The notes under the pieces were generated by a model. It worked only from the letters and a program-made list of their open reading frames with translations, had not been told where the DNA came from and did not search any database. Shown one piece after another: positions 1 through 7,937 of a stretch of DNA of 64,000 nucleotides (position 1 is the stretch's first letter; the number at the start of each line of letters is the position of its first letter). Source of the DNA: Thermoproteota archaeon (GTDB taxonomy: Archaea; Thermoproteota; Nitrososphaeria; Nitrososphaerales; Nitrosopumilaceae); contig QQVN01000002.1 of the NCBI GenBank assembly GCA_003352285.1, positions 202,193-266,192 of the forward strand, written 5' to 3'. The position numbers and the translations under genes are program-made.

Positions 1-182
1 TTGATTCCAAAATAATTGGAGGAGATCCTGGATATGACATAGTTAGATTCTCTAATAGTAAAAAATATGATCTGATAGTTATTGGAGCCAGGGGACAAAG
101 CCATCTTAAACAAGTCTTCCTAGGCAGTGTATCAAATTACGTATTGCACAAATCCAAGATGCCTGTTCTTATTGTCAAATGA
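1..182 (+). CDS. Universal stress protein (UspA), 3' part only
   Basis: The reading frame is open from the window edge and encodes about 59 C-terminal residues of a UspA domain. The end has the usual ATP-binding signature G-x2-G-x9-G-S (GARG then FLGSVS) and the closing strand PVLIVK. The N-terminal half lies outside the window. The stop codon overlaps the next start (ATGA), so it is translationally coupled to the phosphoribosyltransferase that follows. Usp proteins are small cytoplasmic nucleotide-binding stress proteins; the ligand of this one cannot be told from the fragment. Confidence 0.9.
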   Translation, partial: DSKIIGGDPGYDIVRFSNSKKYDLIVIGARGQSHLKQVFLGSVSNYVLHKSKMPVLIVK

Positions 183-796
183 TTGAGGACAGAACTGTGG
201 CAGGCAAAATGCTTGCGGAAAAATTAAACAAAATTGTTTCTAATCCAATTGTTTTAGCGGTTCCTAGAGGTGGAGTGATTGTAGGACATGAAATAGCAAT
301 AAAACTTGGATGTCCACTCGATGTTATAATAGCCAAGAAAATCACTCCTCCAGATAATCCAGAATATGCAATTGGAGCTATAGTTCATGATGGTACATTA
401 TACAAAGGACCCAACTGGGAGTATTATTCCAGCACAAATGATTTTGCAAAAGAAATAGAGAATAAAAAAATCGAGGTTATTCGCCGATTAGAAATTTATC
501 GAGGAAATGCAGATTATGCTCTTGATAAAAAAACTGTAATTTTGGTTGATGATGGAATAGCTACAGGCGCTACAATTTTTGCCATTCTGAATTGGCTTAA
601 AAAAATGAGGCCTAGAGAAATAATACTGGCTATTCCGGTGATACCGCAAAGCACATTTGAAGTGTTACAGAATCATACTCAAAGAATCATATTTTTAGAA
701 AAACCAGTTGATTTTGTAGCGGTAGGCCAGTTTTTCAATAACTTTGAGCAAGTTTCTGATAATGAAGTAAAAATCATACTCTCCAAATATCGTTAA
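179..796 (+). CDS. Phosphoribosyltransferase family protein
   Basis: A 205-aa type I phosphoribosyltransferase. The PRPP-binding loop is clear near residues 120-133 (VILVDDGIATGAT: hydrophobic strand, two acidic residues, then the T/G-rich loop). An N-terminal PRGG motif at about residue 30 is typical of the stand-alone PRTases found beside stress genes. The substrate is not evident; these proteins are usually annotated only to family level. It overlaps the upstream Usp by 4 bases, which suggests one transcript and a stress-linked salvage or regulatory role. That role is inference. Confidence 0.88.
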   Translation: MIEDRTVAGKMLAEKLNKIVSNPIVLAVPRGGVIVGHEIAIKLGCPLDVIIAKKITPPDNPEYAIGAIVHDGTLYKGPNWEYYSSTNDFAKEIENKKIEVIRRLEIYRGNADYALDKKTVILVDDGIATGATIFAILNWLKKMRPREIILAIPVIPQSTFEVLQNHTQRIIFLEKPVDFVAVGQFFNNFEQVSDNEVKIILSKYR

Positions 797-859
797 TTCT
801 ATATCTAGAAGTTGAGAATTAGAAACTCTCATAAATAATCAACCAGTCACAAACTTGCA

Positions 860-1432
860 TTGAAGAAGATTGAGGCTATAATTAAACGAGCAAATTTCCC
901 TATTATTAGTGGTGAATTAGAAAGAATTGGTATTACAATTATTGATAGACGAAACCTTGAGGACAGTAAGATCTCAAAACCTAGGAGTGGTTCTAGAGCA
1001 GGCTTTACTAGCTTAATGGCAGTCCCATTATCAAAAGTCGAGTTAGTTGTTTCTGATAAGCAAGCAAGAAAGGTTGTTGAAATTATATCAAAAAAATCCG
1101 GACTATCAAGTGACTCTGAGGGAAAGATCTTCATCTCTGAGATGACCGAAGTTGTAGATATGCAGACAATGGAGGGCAAAAAAGACCTTGAAGAAAGTAC
1201 ATCAGAAAGAAAAGAAAAATCCAAACGCAGTAGGCTAATCCCATTACAAAAATACACATTATTGAAACTAGAAAAAATCTATGAAGAAAATGCTGAGCTT
1301 CTAAAAACAGATTATAGAATAAGATCATTTAGTGATTTTGTTAATTTTTGCATAATGGGTTATCTACCTACATTAGAAAAACAGCTAAAACATCCAACAA
1401 TTATTTACAATGATAAATTTGGACAAATCTAG
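860..1432 (+). CDS. PII-like protein with a novel C-terminal extension
   Basis: A 190-aa protein with a TTG start. Residues 1-95 follow the PII (GlnB/GlnK) pattern: MKKIEAIIKR first strand, a VELVVSDKQARKVVEIISK core, and GKIFISEMTEVVDMQT like the PII motif GKIFV-PIE-VV-I-T. The T-loop region is remodelled (Ser/Arg-rich, no obvious Tyr at the uridylylation position). Residues 95-115 are a charged linker. Residues 115-190 are an extra domain with a helical pattern (LLKLEKIYEENAELL, then SFSDFVNFCIMGYL) that could resemble a ribbon-helix-helix or oligomerisation module. PII proteins sense ATP/ADP and 2-oxoglutarate; the target here is unknown. Two further PII genes lie within 11 kb. Confidence 0.82.
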   Translation: MKKIEAIIKRANFPIISGELERIGITIIDRRNLEDSKISKPRSGSRAGFTSLMAVPLSKVELVVSDKQARKVVEIISKKSGLSSDSEGKIFISEMTEVVDMQTMEGKKDLEESTSERKEKSKRSRLIPLQKYTLLKLEKIYEENAELLKTDYRIRSFSDFVNFCIMGYLPTLEKQLKHPTIIYNDKFGQI

Positions 1433-1434
1433 AC

Positions 1435-1527
1435 TTAGCTATATGGCAAGAAAAGATACAATCCAATCAAAGTCATTCCAACTATGGCCAATCCAAGCTT
1501 TGCAAGAAAAAACTTTGAGACCTTCAT
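1435..1527 (-). CDS. Small single-pass membrane protein (30 aa)
   Basis: A short ATG-initiated frame starting MKVSKFF, followed by a hydrophobic helix (about residues 8-27, LAKLGLAIVGMTLIGLYLFL) and ending LPYS. Lys residues before the helix suggest an N-in orientation. It stands divergent to another one-helix peptide only 22 bp away. No function is recognised. It is supported only by its composition, clean start and stop, and the lack of any other gene here. Confidence 0.45.
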   Translation of the reverse strand: MKVSKFFLAKLGLAIVGMTLIGLYLFLPYS

Positions 1528-1549
1528 ATGTCAGAATAAATGATTCACT

Positions 1550-1660
1550 ATGGTAAAAATCAAACCATTAGAACCTAAAGATTATCTGAAACTTATTGCT
1601 ATTGCCGGAATTATAGTTGGACCAATATTATTTGGGTTGTATATACAACAAAATCCCTAG
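1550..1660 (+). CDS. Small single-pass membrane protein (36 aa)
   Basis: An ATG-initiated frame, MVKIKPLEPKDYLKLI then a hydrophobic stretch (about residues 16-32) and the tail YIQQNP. It is divergent from the 30-aa membrane peptide at 1435-1527 and ends one base before the stop of the convergent PII gene. Function unknown. The charged N-terminus with one helix resembles small membrane subunits or anchors, but there is no specific evidence. Confidence 0.45.
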   Translation: MVKIKPLEPKDYLKLIAIAGIIVGPILFGLYIQQNP

Positions 1661-1661
1661 T

Positions 1662-1991
1662 CTAGATTACTGATTCTCCCTCATCCCCGCTACCAATATC
1701 GATTGCACGAAGAATCGGAGAAACAAAGATCTTGCCAACTTTGGCATTTTTCTTGATTAATTCTATTACTGTATCTTCCTTTGATTCAGGAATTATTAGC
1801 TCAATTACATACTTTTCAGTAAACTGTGGTACAAACACTTCAGTTCCCTTTGATGCGTGAATTTCTGGACCTGGATTCTTTCCACGTCCTTTCATCTTGG
1901 ATACTGTAAGGCCTCCAACTGGAACTTTCTTTAACGCCTCACTTATTGCCATCACATCGTTATTTCCAAGCAGGACTTGTATTCTGAGCAT
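1662..1991 (-). CDS. PII nitrogen regulatory protein, Amt-linked (GlnB/GlnK family)
   Basis: A 109-aa PII protein, the normal size for the family: MLRIQVLLG first strand, VPVGGLTVSKMKGRGKNPG leading into the T-loop, VIELIIPESKEDTVIELIKKN, and the GKIFVSPI strand. The T-loop lacks the classic Tyr context. I chose the ATG at 1991 because a TATA-like box (complement of 2014-2020) lies 26 bp before it, giving a leaderless transcript; an upstream in-frame ATG at 2015 would add eight residues. It is divergent from amt, the conserved PII/ammonium-transporter pairing in which PII blocks the channel when nitrogen is sufficient. That partnership is inferred from context. Confidence 0.93.
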   Translation of the reverse strand: MLRIQVLLGNNDVMAISEALKKVPVGGLTVSKMKGRGKNPGPEIHASKGTEVFVPQFTEKYVIELIIPESKEDTVIELIKKNAKVGKIFVSPILRAIDIGSGDEGESVI

Positions 1992-2013
1992 ATCAGGTTT
2001 TTTCAAAAATCCC

Positions 2014-2073
2014 AAATATACTTTCAGTATTTGATAATCATTTGATAATCATTTTTAGCTATCATTATAAATT
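2014..2073. promoter_or_regulatory. Divergent promoter region between PII and amt
   Basis: Two TATA-like boxes face outwards. On the plus strand ATTATAAATT (about 2064-2073) lies 24 bp before the amt ATG at 2093. On the minus strand the complement of 2014-2020 (TATATTT) lies 26 bp before the PII ATG at 1991. Both spacings fit leaderless archaeal mRNAs. A tandem 11-bp repeat sits between the two boxes, the natural place for a shared nitrogen-responsive operator. Confidence 0.6.
2031..2052. repeat. Tandem 11-bp repeat TTGATAATCAT x2
   Basis: TTGATAATCAT occurs twice head to tail with no mismatch. Each unit contains a near-palindrome (TGATAATCA), and the 11-bp period places both copies on the same face of the helix. 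It lies between the divergent amt and PII TATA boxes. The pattern fits a regulator binding site; no factor can be assigned. Confidence 0.55.
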
Positions 2074-2092
2074 TTCAATAATCTGAATCATC

Positions 2093-3400
2093 ATGGCAAT
2101 TGATACGGGGGATACAGCGTGGATGCTTGTTGCCGGTTCTTTAGTACTTTTGATGATTCCAGCATTAGGAATGTTCGAATCTGGATTAATGAGAAAGAAA
2201 AACACTGTATCTGTTTTTATGCAGATCTTCTTTGGTTTAGCTCTTCTTAGTGTAATGTGGTTTGCATTTGGATTTAGTCTATCATTTGGTCCTGATACCA
2301 TGGGCGTAGTTGGAAATCTTGATTGGACCTTCCTCAGAGGAATAGCATCTGATGGGCCATTGGAACAATATGCTCCAACAATTCCTGGCATGCTATTTGT
2401 TAAATTTCAGTTAATGTTTGCAGCGATTACTCCGCTTCTATTAACCGGTGTTATTGCTGAGAGAATGAAGTTTAGTTCTTTTATCATCTTTATTGCCGCA
2501 TGGTCGATGCTGATCTATTATCCTCTTGTCCATTGGGTATGGGGTGGCGGATGGTTAGCACAGATGGGTGTTGTTGACTTTGCAGGAGGAATTGTTATTC
2601 ACACAAGTGTAGGTATGGGTGCTCTTGCTGCAGCATTAGTTCTTGGAAGGAGAAGGCATTATGGTCCTTCGATAATGGTTCCACATAGTATTCCACTTGC
2701 TGTAATTGGTTCTTCATTATTGTGGCTTGGCTGGTTTGGGTTTAATGCTGGAAGTGCACTTGCTTCAGGTGGACTGGCAGGTAACACTGTAATTGTAACT
2801 CATTTAGCTTCTTCAGTATCTGCCCTCATTTGGGTGGGACTATCTTGGATGAGAACTGGAAAACCAAGCGTAATTGCGGCCGTAAACGGTGCGATTGCTG
2901 GCTTGGCAGGAATTACACCCGCCTCGGGATTCGTTAGCGTTGAGCACTCTTTTGTAATTGGTATTGCAATCGGAATTGCATCCTATTCTGGAGTTGTTCT
3001 ATTCAAAGAAAAATTAAAGATTGATGATGCACTAGATGTAAGCTCTGTTCACGGAGTTGCTGGAATAATTGGTTCTTTAGCAATTGGTATCTTTGCAAGT
3101 TCTATGATAAATCCAAGCGGACCAGACGGCTTCTTGTTTGGAAACCCTGATCAAATGTTACCTCAAGCAATAGGTGTTGGAGTTGCAGCTGCACTTGGGT
3201 TTGGAGGTACCTGGATAATCATGCAAGTGATAAAACACCTTATTGGAATTCGAGTCACGCCAGAAGTCGAAGATGCTGGACTAGACATCAGTGAACATGC
3301 AGAGTCTGCGTATTCTGATGAGGAGGAATTTAGATTAGACATGGATGATTATGTTAAAGACAAAGAAGAATCTGATGAATTCTTCTTTAAAAAACGATAA
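2093..3400 (+). CDS. amt: Ammonium transporter Amt
   Basis: A 435-aa integral membrane protein with about 11 hydrophobic helices. Family signatures are the start LVAGSLVLLMIPALGMFESGL, the first pore-histidine region DFAGGIVIH, and the second pore-histidine region SSVHGVAGIIGSLAIGIFA. The last 50 residues are a strongly acidic cytoplasmic tail (DEEEF, KDKEESDEFF), longer than in many Amts. It imports ammonium/ammonia, the energy and nitrogen source of ammonia-oxidising archaea. It is divergent from a PII gene, the usual regulator. The start is supported by a TATA box at 2064-2073 (leaderless). Confidence 0.97.
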   Translation: MAIDTGDTAWMLVAGSLVLLMIPALGMFESGLMRKKNTVSVFMQIFFGLALLSVMWFAFGFSLSFGPDTMGVVGNLDWTFLRGIASDGPLEQYAPTIPGMLFVKFQLMFAAITPLLLTGVIAERMKFSSFIIFIAAWSMLIYYPLVHWVWGGGWLAQMGVVDFAGGIVIHTSVGMGALAAALVLGRRRHYGPSIMVPHSIPLAVIGSSLLWLGWFGFNAGSALASGGLAGNTVIVTHLASSVSALIWVGLSWMRTGKPSVIAAVNGAIAGLAGITPASGFVSVEHSFVIGIAIGIASYSGVVLFKEKLKIDDALDVSSVHGVAGIIGSLAIGIFASSMINPSGPDGFLFGNPDQMLPQAIGVGVAAALGFGGTWIIMQVIKHLIGIRVTPEVEDAGLDISEHAESAYSDEEEFRLDMDDYVKDKEESDEFFFKKR

Positions 3401-3465
3401 CTCTTGATTATCAGTTTTGGAATTTAATCAACAATTAAAGTAGTGTTTGGTATTATCTAATCCAA

Positions 3466-4008
3466 ATGTCGTTTCAAATGTTAAATGATCCCGTATCGCG
3501 ATTTACTCACCTTCATATGATCTCTGTTTCCCACGATGTCTCTGTCACTGATGCTGCTAAAGAGTTGGATAAGCAGAAGACCGACAGTATACTAGTCCAT
3601 GAAAATAATGATCTTATAGGAATTGTTACACTCAAAGATATCCTGACAAAGGTTGTGGCTAAAGGAAAAAACCCAAATGAAATTAAAGTTGGCGACATTG
3701 CAAATAAACCTCTTCTAAAAATTCACAAAGATTCCAAAGTCAAGGATGCTCTCAAATTAATGAAACAGCATGATATTCGAAGACTAATTGTTACAAATGA
3801 TGAACGACCAATCGGTATTATTTCAAGAAAAGTGGTGATTGGAAATATGGGTGAATATTCAGTTGATATGCCAGAACTTGAGATTCCTGAAAAGGTAACA
3901 TGTCCTTACTGCTCATCTGAATTCTCAGAGAAAAAAGCCCTATCAAAGCACATTGATGACATACATATTGGAAAAGGCCTGCTAGAAGGAAATCTGTCCA
4001 AAGCATAA
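3466..4008 (+). CDS. CBS-pair protein with C-terminal C2H2 zinc finger
   Basis: 180 aa. Residues about 18-75 and 80-130 form two CBS motifs (hydrophobic strands ending GIVTLKDIL and GIISRKVVI), a Bateman module that normally binds adenine nucleotides. Residues about 144-165 form a C2H2 finger: CPYC, then 12 residues, H, then four residues, H (KHIDDIH). CBS domains joined to a zinc finger suggest a nucleotide-responsive DNA- or protein-binding regulator. It lies just downstream of amt in the same direction, with a 65-bp gap. The domain assignment is firm; the target is unknown. Confidence 0.87.
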   Translation: MSFQMLNDPVSRFTHLHMISVSHDVSVTDAAKELDKQKTDSILVHENNDLIGIVTLKDILTKVVAKGKNPNEIKVGDIANKPLLKIHKDSKVKDALKLMKQHDIRRLIVTNDERPIGIISRKVVIGNMGEYSVDMPELEIPEKVTCPYCSSEFSEKKALSKHIDDIHIGKGLLEGNLSKA

Positions 4009-4040
4009 ACCTGATATCACACAGTTTCTAAAAATTTAAT

Positions 4041-4625
4041 GTGAAATCTACGGTTAATAGACAACCTCACACTACAGATAAAGAAAAAACACGCAGTATC
4101 ACATATCGATTACCCGCCAAAATCGTTGAAGGATTAGAGACTGAAGCTACTCAAAAGAATATTTCACAAAATGTATTAGTAAAACAGATTCTTGAAAAAT
4201 ATCTTCAATGGGATAGATTTGGTGACAAAATTGGTATGATACCAATTCCAAAAGGAATTCTTGATTCTTTGGGGAAAGAGATGGAAGGAGAAGATATTGA
4301 AGAAATTATTGAGGTAATTCTGCCAATGATCAAAGATACTGTCTTGTTTATGAAAGGAGGATACGATCTAAAGCGGTGTATAGAAACATTAGAAGATTAC
4401 ATGAAGATGTCTGGTATGAAATCAGATCACAGAATAGAAGGAAACATTCATCATTTTATTATTCAGCATAATCTTGGGATCAAATGGTCACTATTCACAG
4501 AAGCATTACTCAAGGAAATATTCCATTCGTTTGTACCTGATAAAAATCTCAACTTTAAAACAACATCAAATACTGTCGTTGCATCAATTCCATTAGGATC
4601 TGATTTTAACGAACATGATTACTAG
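4041..4625 (+). CDS. Ribbon-helix-helix type protein, putative transcription regulator
   Basis: 194 aa with a GTG start. Residues about 17-50 fit a ribbon-helix-helix domain: a strand RSITYRLPAKIV, then two helices with the conserved turn (EGLETEATQKNISQNVLVKQILEKYL). The remaining 140 residues form an unrecognised effector or oligomerisation region with acidic segments (GKEMEGEDIEEIIEVI). RHH proteins bind DNA as dimers. The downstream neighbour is the convergent Hsp20 gene. No ligand is evident. Confidence 0.72.
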   Translation: MKSTVNRQPHTTDKEKTRSITYRLPAKIVEGLETEATQKNISQNVLVKQILEKYLQWDRFGDKIGMIPIPKGILDSLGKEMEGEDIEEIIEVILPMIKDTVLFMKGGYDLKRCIETLEDYMKMSGMKSDHRIEGNIHHFIIQHNLGIKWSLFTEALLKEIFHSFVPDKNLNFKTTSNTVVASIPLGSDFNEHDY

Positions 4626-4667
4626 ATATTTTTAGCATTACAAATCTAATGTATAATCAAAAAAAAA

Positions 4668-5141
4668 TTATTGGACTGATATTGATGTCTTTTTTGGTTT
4701 TGATGTTGGAGTCACTTTAGGAATTATTACATCTAAAACTCCATCTGTAAGCTTTGCTTTAGCACTTCCAGCAATTACTTTTTCTGTTAATGGAATTGTT
4801 CTGTAAAATGAAACCTGCTTTCGTTCTTTTGTAAGATAATTCTTTTTTTTCTCCTCAGATTCTTCCTTGTGCTCTGCAGAAATTTCTACAGAATTATCAG
4901 TAACGTTTAGTTCTATTTCATTTTTCTTAACTCCAGGAACATCCAACTTTATACGAAATTGTTTTCCTTCATCAATTACGTCACAGGTTGATTCAGGCAT
5001 CTTTGGCATTGGAGGAAATGATGCGAAAGATCTCTCTAAATCCCTGCGTAAGTTGTCAAAAGCTCTGTCAATATCTGTCCAGCCTGTTCGCCAAAAGGGC
5101 GAAATCTGTGCCTGTTTTTTTGCTTTTTGAACTTTGGTCAT
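4668..5141 (-). CDS. Small heat-shock protein Hsp20/alpha-crystallin family
   Basis: A 157-aa sHSP. An N-terminal region with FDNLRRDLERSF is followed by an alpha-crystallin domain (about residues 60-145: FRIKLDVPGVKKNEIELNVTDNSVEISAEH, then VSFYRTIPLTEKV and AKLTDGVLDVIIPK) and a C-terminal I-x-V tail (ISV). It acts as an ATP-independent holdase in the cytoplasm. The ATG at 5141 has a TATA-like stretch about 26 bp upstream (complement of 5164-5170); an in-frame ATG at 5162 would add seven residues. Confidence 0.93.
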   Translation of the reverse strand: MTKVQKAKKQAQISPFWRTGWTDIDRAFDNLRRDLERSFASFPPMPKMPESTCDVIDEGKQFRIKLDVPGVKKNEIELNVTDNSVEISAEHKEESEEKKKNYLTKERKQVSFYRTIPLTEKVIAGSAKAKLTDGVLDVIIPKVTPTSKPKKTSISVQ

Positions 5142-5270
5142 TACCCTAAATTTCGTTTTCATAAATAATTAGATAATGGAGATTTTCTGTTTTGATAATA
5201 ACCTGCTGGTAATTTAAAAAATGAGAACAAAATGCTTAATGTTTAATAAAAGTTCGAGTAACTAATAGAC

Positions 5271-5543
5271 ATGGCGATTGATAAAGAAATTGTTTCACAC
5301 ATGGAGAATCATATTGAAACCATGATCAGTAATATGGGAATTTACATACCTTGTATCAAAATTGCATTTCCTTACACTACAAATTTAGCTGACGCTTGTT
5401 TCAGTGTAATAATGGGCAGTGCACTAACAGTATTCATTAATCAATATGCAATGCGAATGAAATATCCATCATCAGATGATTTTACAGAATTTGGAAAGAT
5501 TACAGAAAAATTTCGTGAGGAAGTAAACAGTTTTTTCAAATAA
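5271..5543 (+). CDS. Hypothetical protein (90 aa)
   Basis: Not recognised. The protein is 90 aa with His/Met/Glu-rich N-terminal helix (VSHMENHIETMISNMG), a central moderately hydrophobic section with two Cys (PCIKIAFPYTTNLADACFSVIMGSALTVFI) and a charged C-terminal helix. A TATA-like TTTAATAAAA at 5240-5249 lies 27 bp before the ATG, supporting the start. Its stop abuts the stop of the convergent Hsp20 gene with no gap. The chaperone neighbours hint at a stress setting, nothing more. Confidence 0.7.
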   Translation: MAIDKEIVSHMENHIETMISNMGIYIPCIKIAFPYTTNLADACFSVIMGSALTVFINQYAMRMKYPSSDDFTEFGKITEKFREEVNSFFK

Positions 5544-5945
5544 CTATTCTATTCTGATTTTATTTCCTTTTGATGTTTTTGGAATAATTATGACTAATCT
5601 ACCATTATCAAATTTTGCAGAAATTTTTGCCTCATCAATATTGTCGGGCAAATTAACACTTTTTTTAAAATAATTAAATTCGTATTTTTCATGAAAATTT
5701 GATATGTAGTATTTTTCTTTTAATTTTGCCTCTACGATTATTTTATTTCCAGAATCCAAAGTTATTGATATGTGTTCTTTTTCTACCAATGGCAGATCAA
5801 ATTCTAGTATCCATTTTGATTCGTATTCTCTAAGACATGATAGTGGTGACAGGATCTGCTGTTCTATATCATCACTTGAAATGACATTTAGTCCCAAATG
5901 AACCAATTTTTTGAAATTATTTGTATCATCATCCAAATTTATCAT
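5544..5945 (-). CDS. Divergent Hsp20/alpha-crystallin family protein
   Basis: 133 aa. The alpha-crystallin fold pattern spans residues about 43-130: WILEFDLPLVEKEHISITLDSGNKIIVEAKL, then NYFKKSVNLPDNIDEAKISAKFDNGRLVIIIPK. It is more diverged than the sHSP at 4668 and ends IRIE, so the C-terminal I-x-I motif is present (I-R-I). The start overlaps the stop of the upstream PAC2 gene by 4 bases, so the CBS-PAC2-Hsp20 trio (7833 down to 5544) is probably one operon linking energy sensing with protein quality control. Confidence 0.85.
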   Translation of the reverse strand: MINLDDDTNNFKKLVHLGLNVISSDDIEQQILSPLSCLREYESKWILEFDLPLVEKEHISITLDSGNKIIVEAKLKEKYYISNFHEKYEFNYFKKSVNLPDNIDEAKISAKFDNGRLVIIIPKTSKGNKIRIE

Positions 5946-6670
5946 CTGTATATTTGTGGAACCTTTGGTTTTGGATGTTTTTCTTGTTTCTGTTGTAATG
6001 CATTAAGAGTTTCTTGCATCAGATTTCTATGTTGAATTCTAAGAGTCTCCATCTTGTTTTTTATATCCTCAGTATCTAGTTTGATCTTTAACACTTTGCT
6101 TAGAGTTGTAATTGCGTTTATTGCAGCATTTGGATCTGGAAAAAATGGATGACATTCTGCATAAATTACTAGTGTTGGTACGCCTAATTTTCTAAATTTA
6201 CTGAGCAATTTAGCCTCAGTACCATAAATTGAGCCTGCCAAAAACTTTGAAATTTGATTTTCATATAGTGTCTTTTCTAGTGATTTGTCGGTGATTAATC
6301 CATAAACTTTTGGAGATGCAGGGGGATTGTTTAACGCTTCTAAACCGCTAACCATTACTATCATGTCTATTTTTTGCTCTTTTGAATAATTCACAACCAT
6401 TTCAGCAAAATCTGATGCAAGATCTGGCTCAAATGGAATGTCCGATAAAATCACAAACAAATTTTCTTTATTGTAAATTCTTATGGGTTCTAATATCTCT
6501 CCATTTTCCACAAACAATGTGGGTAAAAGATCTGGATGATCTATCTCGCCTATCTGATTCATTTTTAATGTATGAACAACATATGATGTGGCAAAAGTAC
6601 CAATCAATCCACTACTAGGAAATCCGACAAGAAGAATTTTTTTATTTTTTTTATTTATTTTCTGTGTCAT
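5942..6670 (-). CDS. PAC2 family protein (proteasome assembly chaperone-like)
   Basis: 242 aa of the PAC2/ATP-grasp-like superfamily (archaeal PbaA/PbaB relatives). Signatures are KILLVGFPSSGLIGTFATSYVV at the N-terminus, FVILSDIPFEPDLASDFAEMVVNY, the GLEALNNPP loop, and GVPTLVIYAECHPFFPDPNAA. The C-terminal 40 residues form a coiled coil (MQETLNALQQKQEKH). In archaea such proteins assist proteasome alpha-ring assembly or act as related chaperones. It overlaps both neighbours by 4 bases (ATGA), consistent with a translationally coupled operon. Confidence 0.87.
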   Translation of the reverse strand: MTQKINKKNKKILLVGFPSSGLIGTFATSYVVHTLKMNQIGEIDHPDLLPTLFVENGEILEPIRIYNKENLFVILSDIPFEPDLASDFAEMVVNYSKEQKIDMIVMVSGLEALNNPPASPKVYGLITDKSLEKTLYENQISKFLAGSIYGTEAKLLSKFRKLGVPTLVIYAECHPFFPDPNAAINAITTLSKVLKIKLDTEDIKNKMETLRIQHRNLMQETLNALQQKQEKHPKPKVPQIYR

Positions 6671-7833
6671 ACTTGCGTTATTGGAGCGTCTAGTTTTCTA
6701 ATACTAGTCTTGTAACGTCGTTTTGCACGTTTTGAAAGATTTCGAAGAAGTTTTTGACTTTGCTCCTCAATTACATTGCTAAGATCCCAACCTGTCCCTT
6801 CTTGCCTGAAGGTATTATGAGGCGTTATGATTCTGATTGAGACCTCATAAAATTTTCTCTGACCATTTTTTCTTGTTTGTTTTATTGTAACACGTGCTTC
6901 TTGTATTTCTGTATAGACTTTTTGTATTCTCTTTAGAGCCTTAACAAATTTTGAATGAATCAGATCATCATTTTTTAGATCTTCAGGCAAGCCTACTATG
7001 TATAATGGAATTTCACTTTCCATCTTTACCGCAAGAAGACTTACTATATCACGAACAGTAATTATTCCATGAGTTTCTTCCCAAAGATTTACCAAGCAGC
7101 AAGTCGTACCTGATTTCTGCATTAGCTGTATGACGTGGTTCAAGTCGTCTTTTGGTGAACATTGAGGGATTCTGGAACTGCCGATATTGCCTATTTTTGA
7201 TTGTAAATTGCGAATTTTTTTCATTCCAATTGAACCCTTGGTAAGCTTCTCTGGGGGGATTATGGCCTTGACCAAATGTGATGATGTTAAAACTTGCTTG
7301 ATTACTCCTTTGTGTAATACAGGAAGATGATCAATCCTTTTACTAGTCATAATCTTTCTTGCTGCACTAAGTGATTCATTCGAATCAATCGTGATTGGGT
7401 TGCTAGTAAAGACCACACTGGCATTAATCCATTTGTTATCTTTTTTAGAGATTAATTCTAGAATTTTATCACCTGAAACAACTCCGATAATTTCTTGTTT
7501 TGAAACAACTGGTACCGATCTTACTCGATAATGTGTTAGAATATTGGCTGCTTTCTGAACAGTGTCATTTATTGATAAAGAAGGAATTACTGTTAGGAAA
7601 GGTCTAATATTCATATCCAAGATGTCTTTTCCAAGCAATAATGATCGCACATTTGTTGACAAAACAGAATCGTTTTCAATGCAAAATACATCATATGCGT
7701 CATTTTCTGAAATTTTGTTGATTACCTTAGATACGGTATCTGATGATTCAATTATTATCGCAGGCTGAATTAGTGATTTAATCGGATAATTGTATATCTC
7801 TTTAAAATGATCATATATTGTATCTGCTAGCAT
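6667..7833 (-). CDS. Multi-CBS domain protein with C-terminal basic domain
   Basis: 388 aa with four CBS motifs (two Bateman modules) over about residues 20-270; repeated endings such as GVVSGDKILELI and GIITVRDIVSLL are visible. The C-terminal 115 residues are rich in Lys/Arg (RKNGQRKFYEVSIRI, KRAKRRYKTSIRK) and may bind nucleic acid or the ribosome, much like Hpf-type folds, but this is only a hint. I chose the ATG at 7833 (MLADTIYDH) because an AT-rich TATA-like element lies about 25 bp upstream; the frame stays open to 7929. It is the first gene of the CBS-PAC2-Hsp20 operon. Confidence 0.85.
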   Translation of the reverse strand: MLADTIYDHFKEIYNYPIKSLIQPAIIIESSDTVSKVINKISENDAYDVFCIENDSVLSTNVRSLLLGKDILDMNIRPFLTVIPSLSINDTVQKAANILTHYRVRSVPVVSKQEIIGVVSGDKILELISKKDNKWINASVVFTSNPITIDSNESLSAARKIMTSKRIDHLPVLHKGVIKQVLTSSHLVKAIIPPEKLTKGSIGMKKIRNLQSKIGNIGSSRIPQCSPKDDLNHVIQLMQKSGTTCCLVNLWEETHGIITVRDIVSLLAVKMESEIPLYIVGLPEDLKNDDLIHSKFVKALKRIQKVYTEIQEARVTIKQTRKNGQRKFYEVSIRIITPHNTFRQEGTGWDLSNVIEEQSQKLLRNLSKRAKRRYKTSIRKLDAPITQV

Positions 7834-7937
7834 TATACTACCTTGTCTGTGTTTTAAATTAAAACAAATGAGATGATTTTCATCATTGATTTTCATCAAT
7901 GATATTCTTACCCAAATATTTAACAACAAAAATTCAC

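Noticed and set aside
847..1257. Minus-strand 136-codon frame opposite the PII fusion
   Set aside because: The plus strand has clear PII motifs; the minus frame is Ser/Phe/Ile-rich in the way expected of an antisense shadow.
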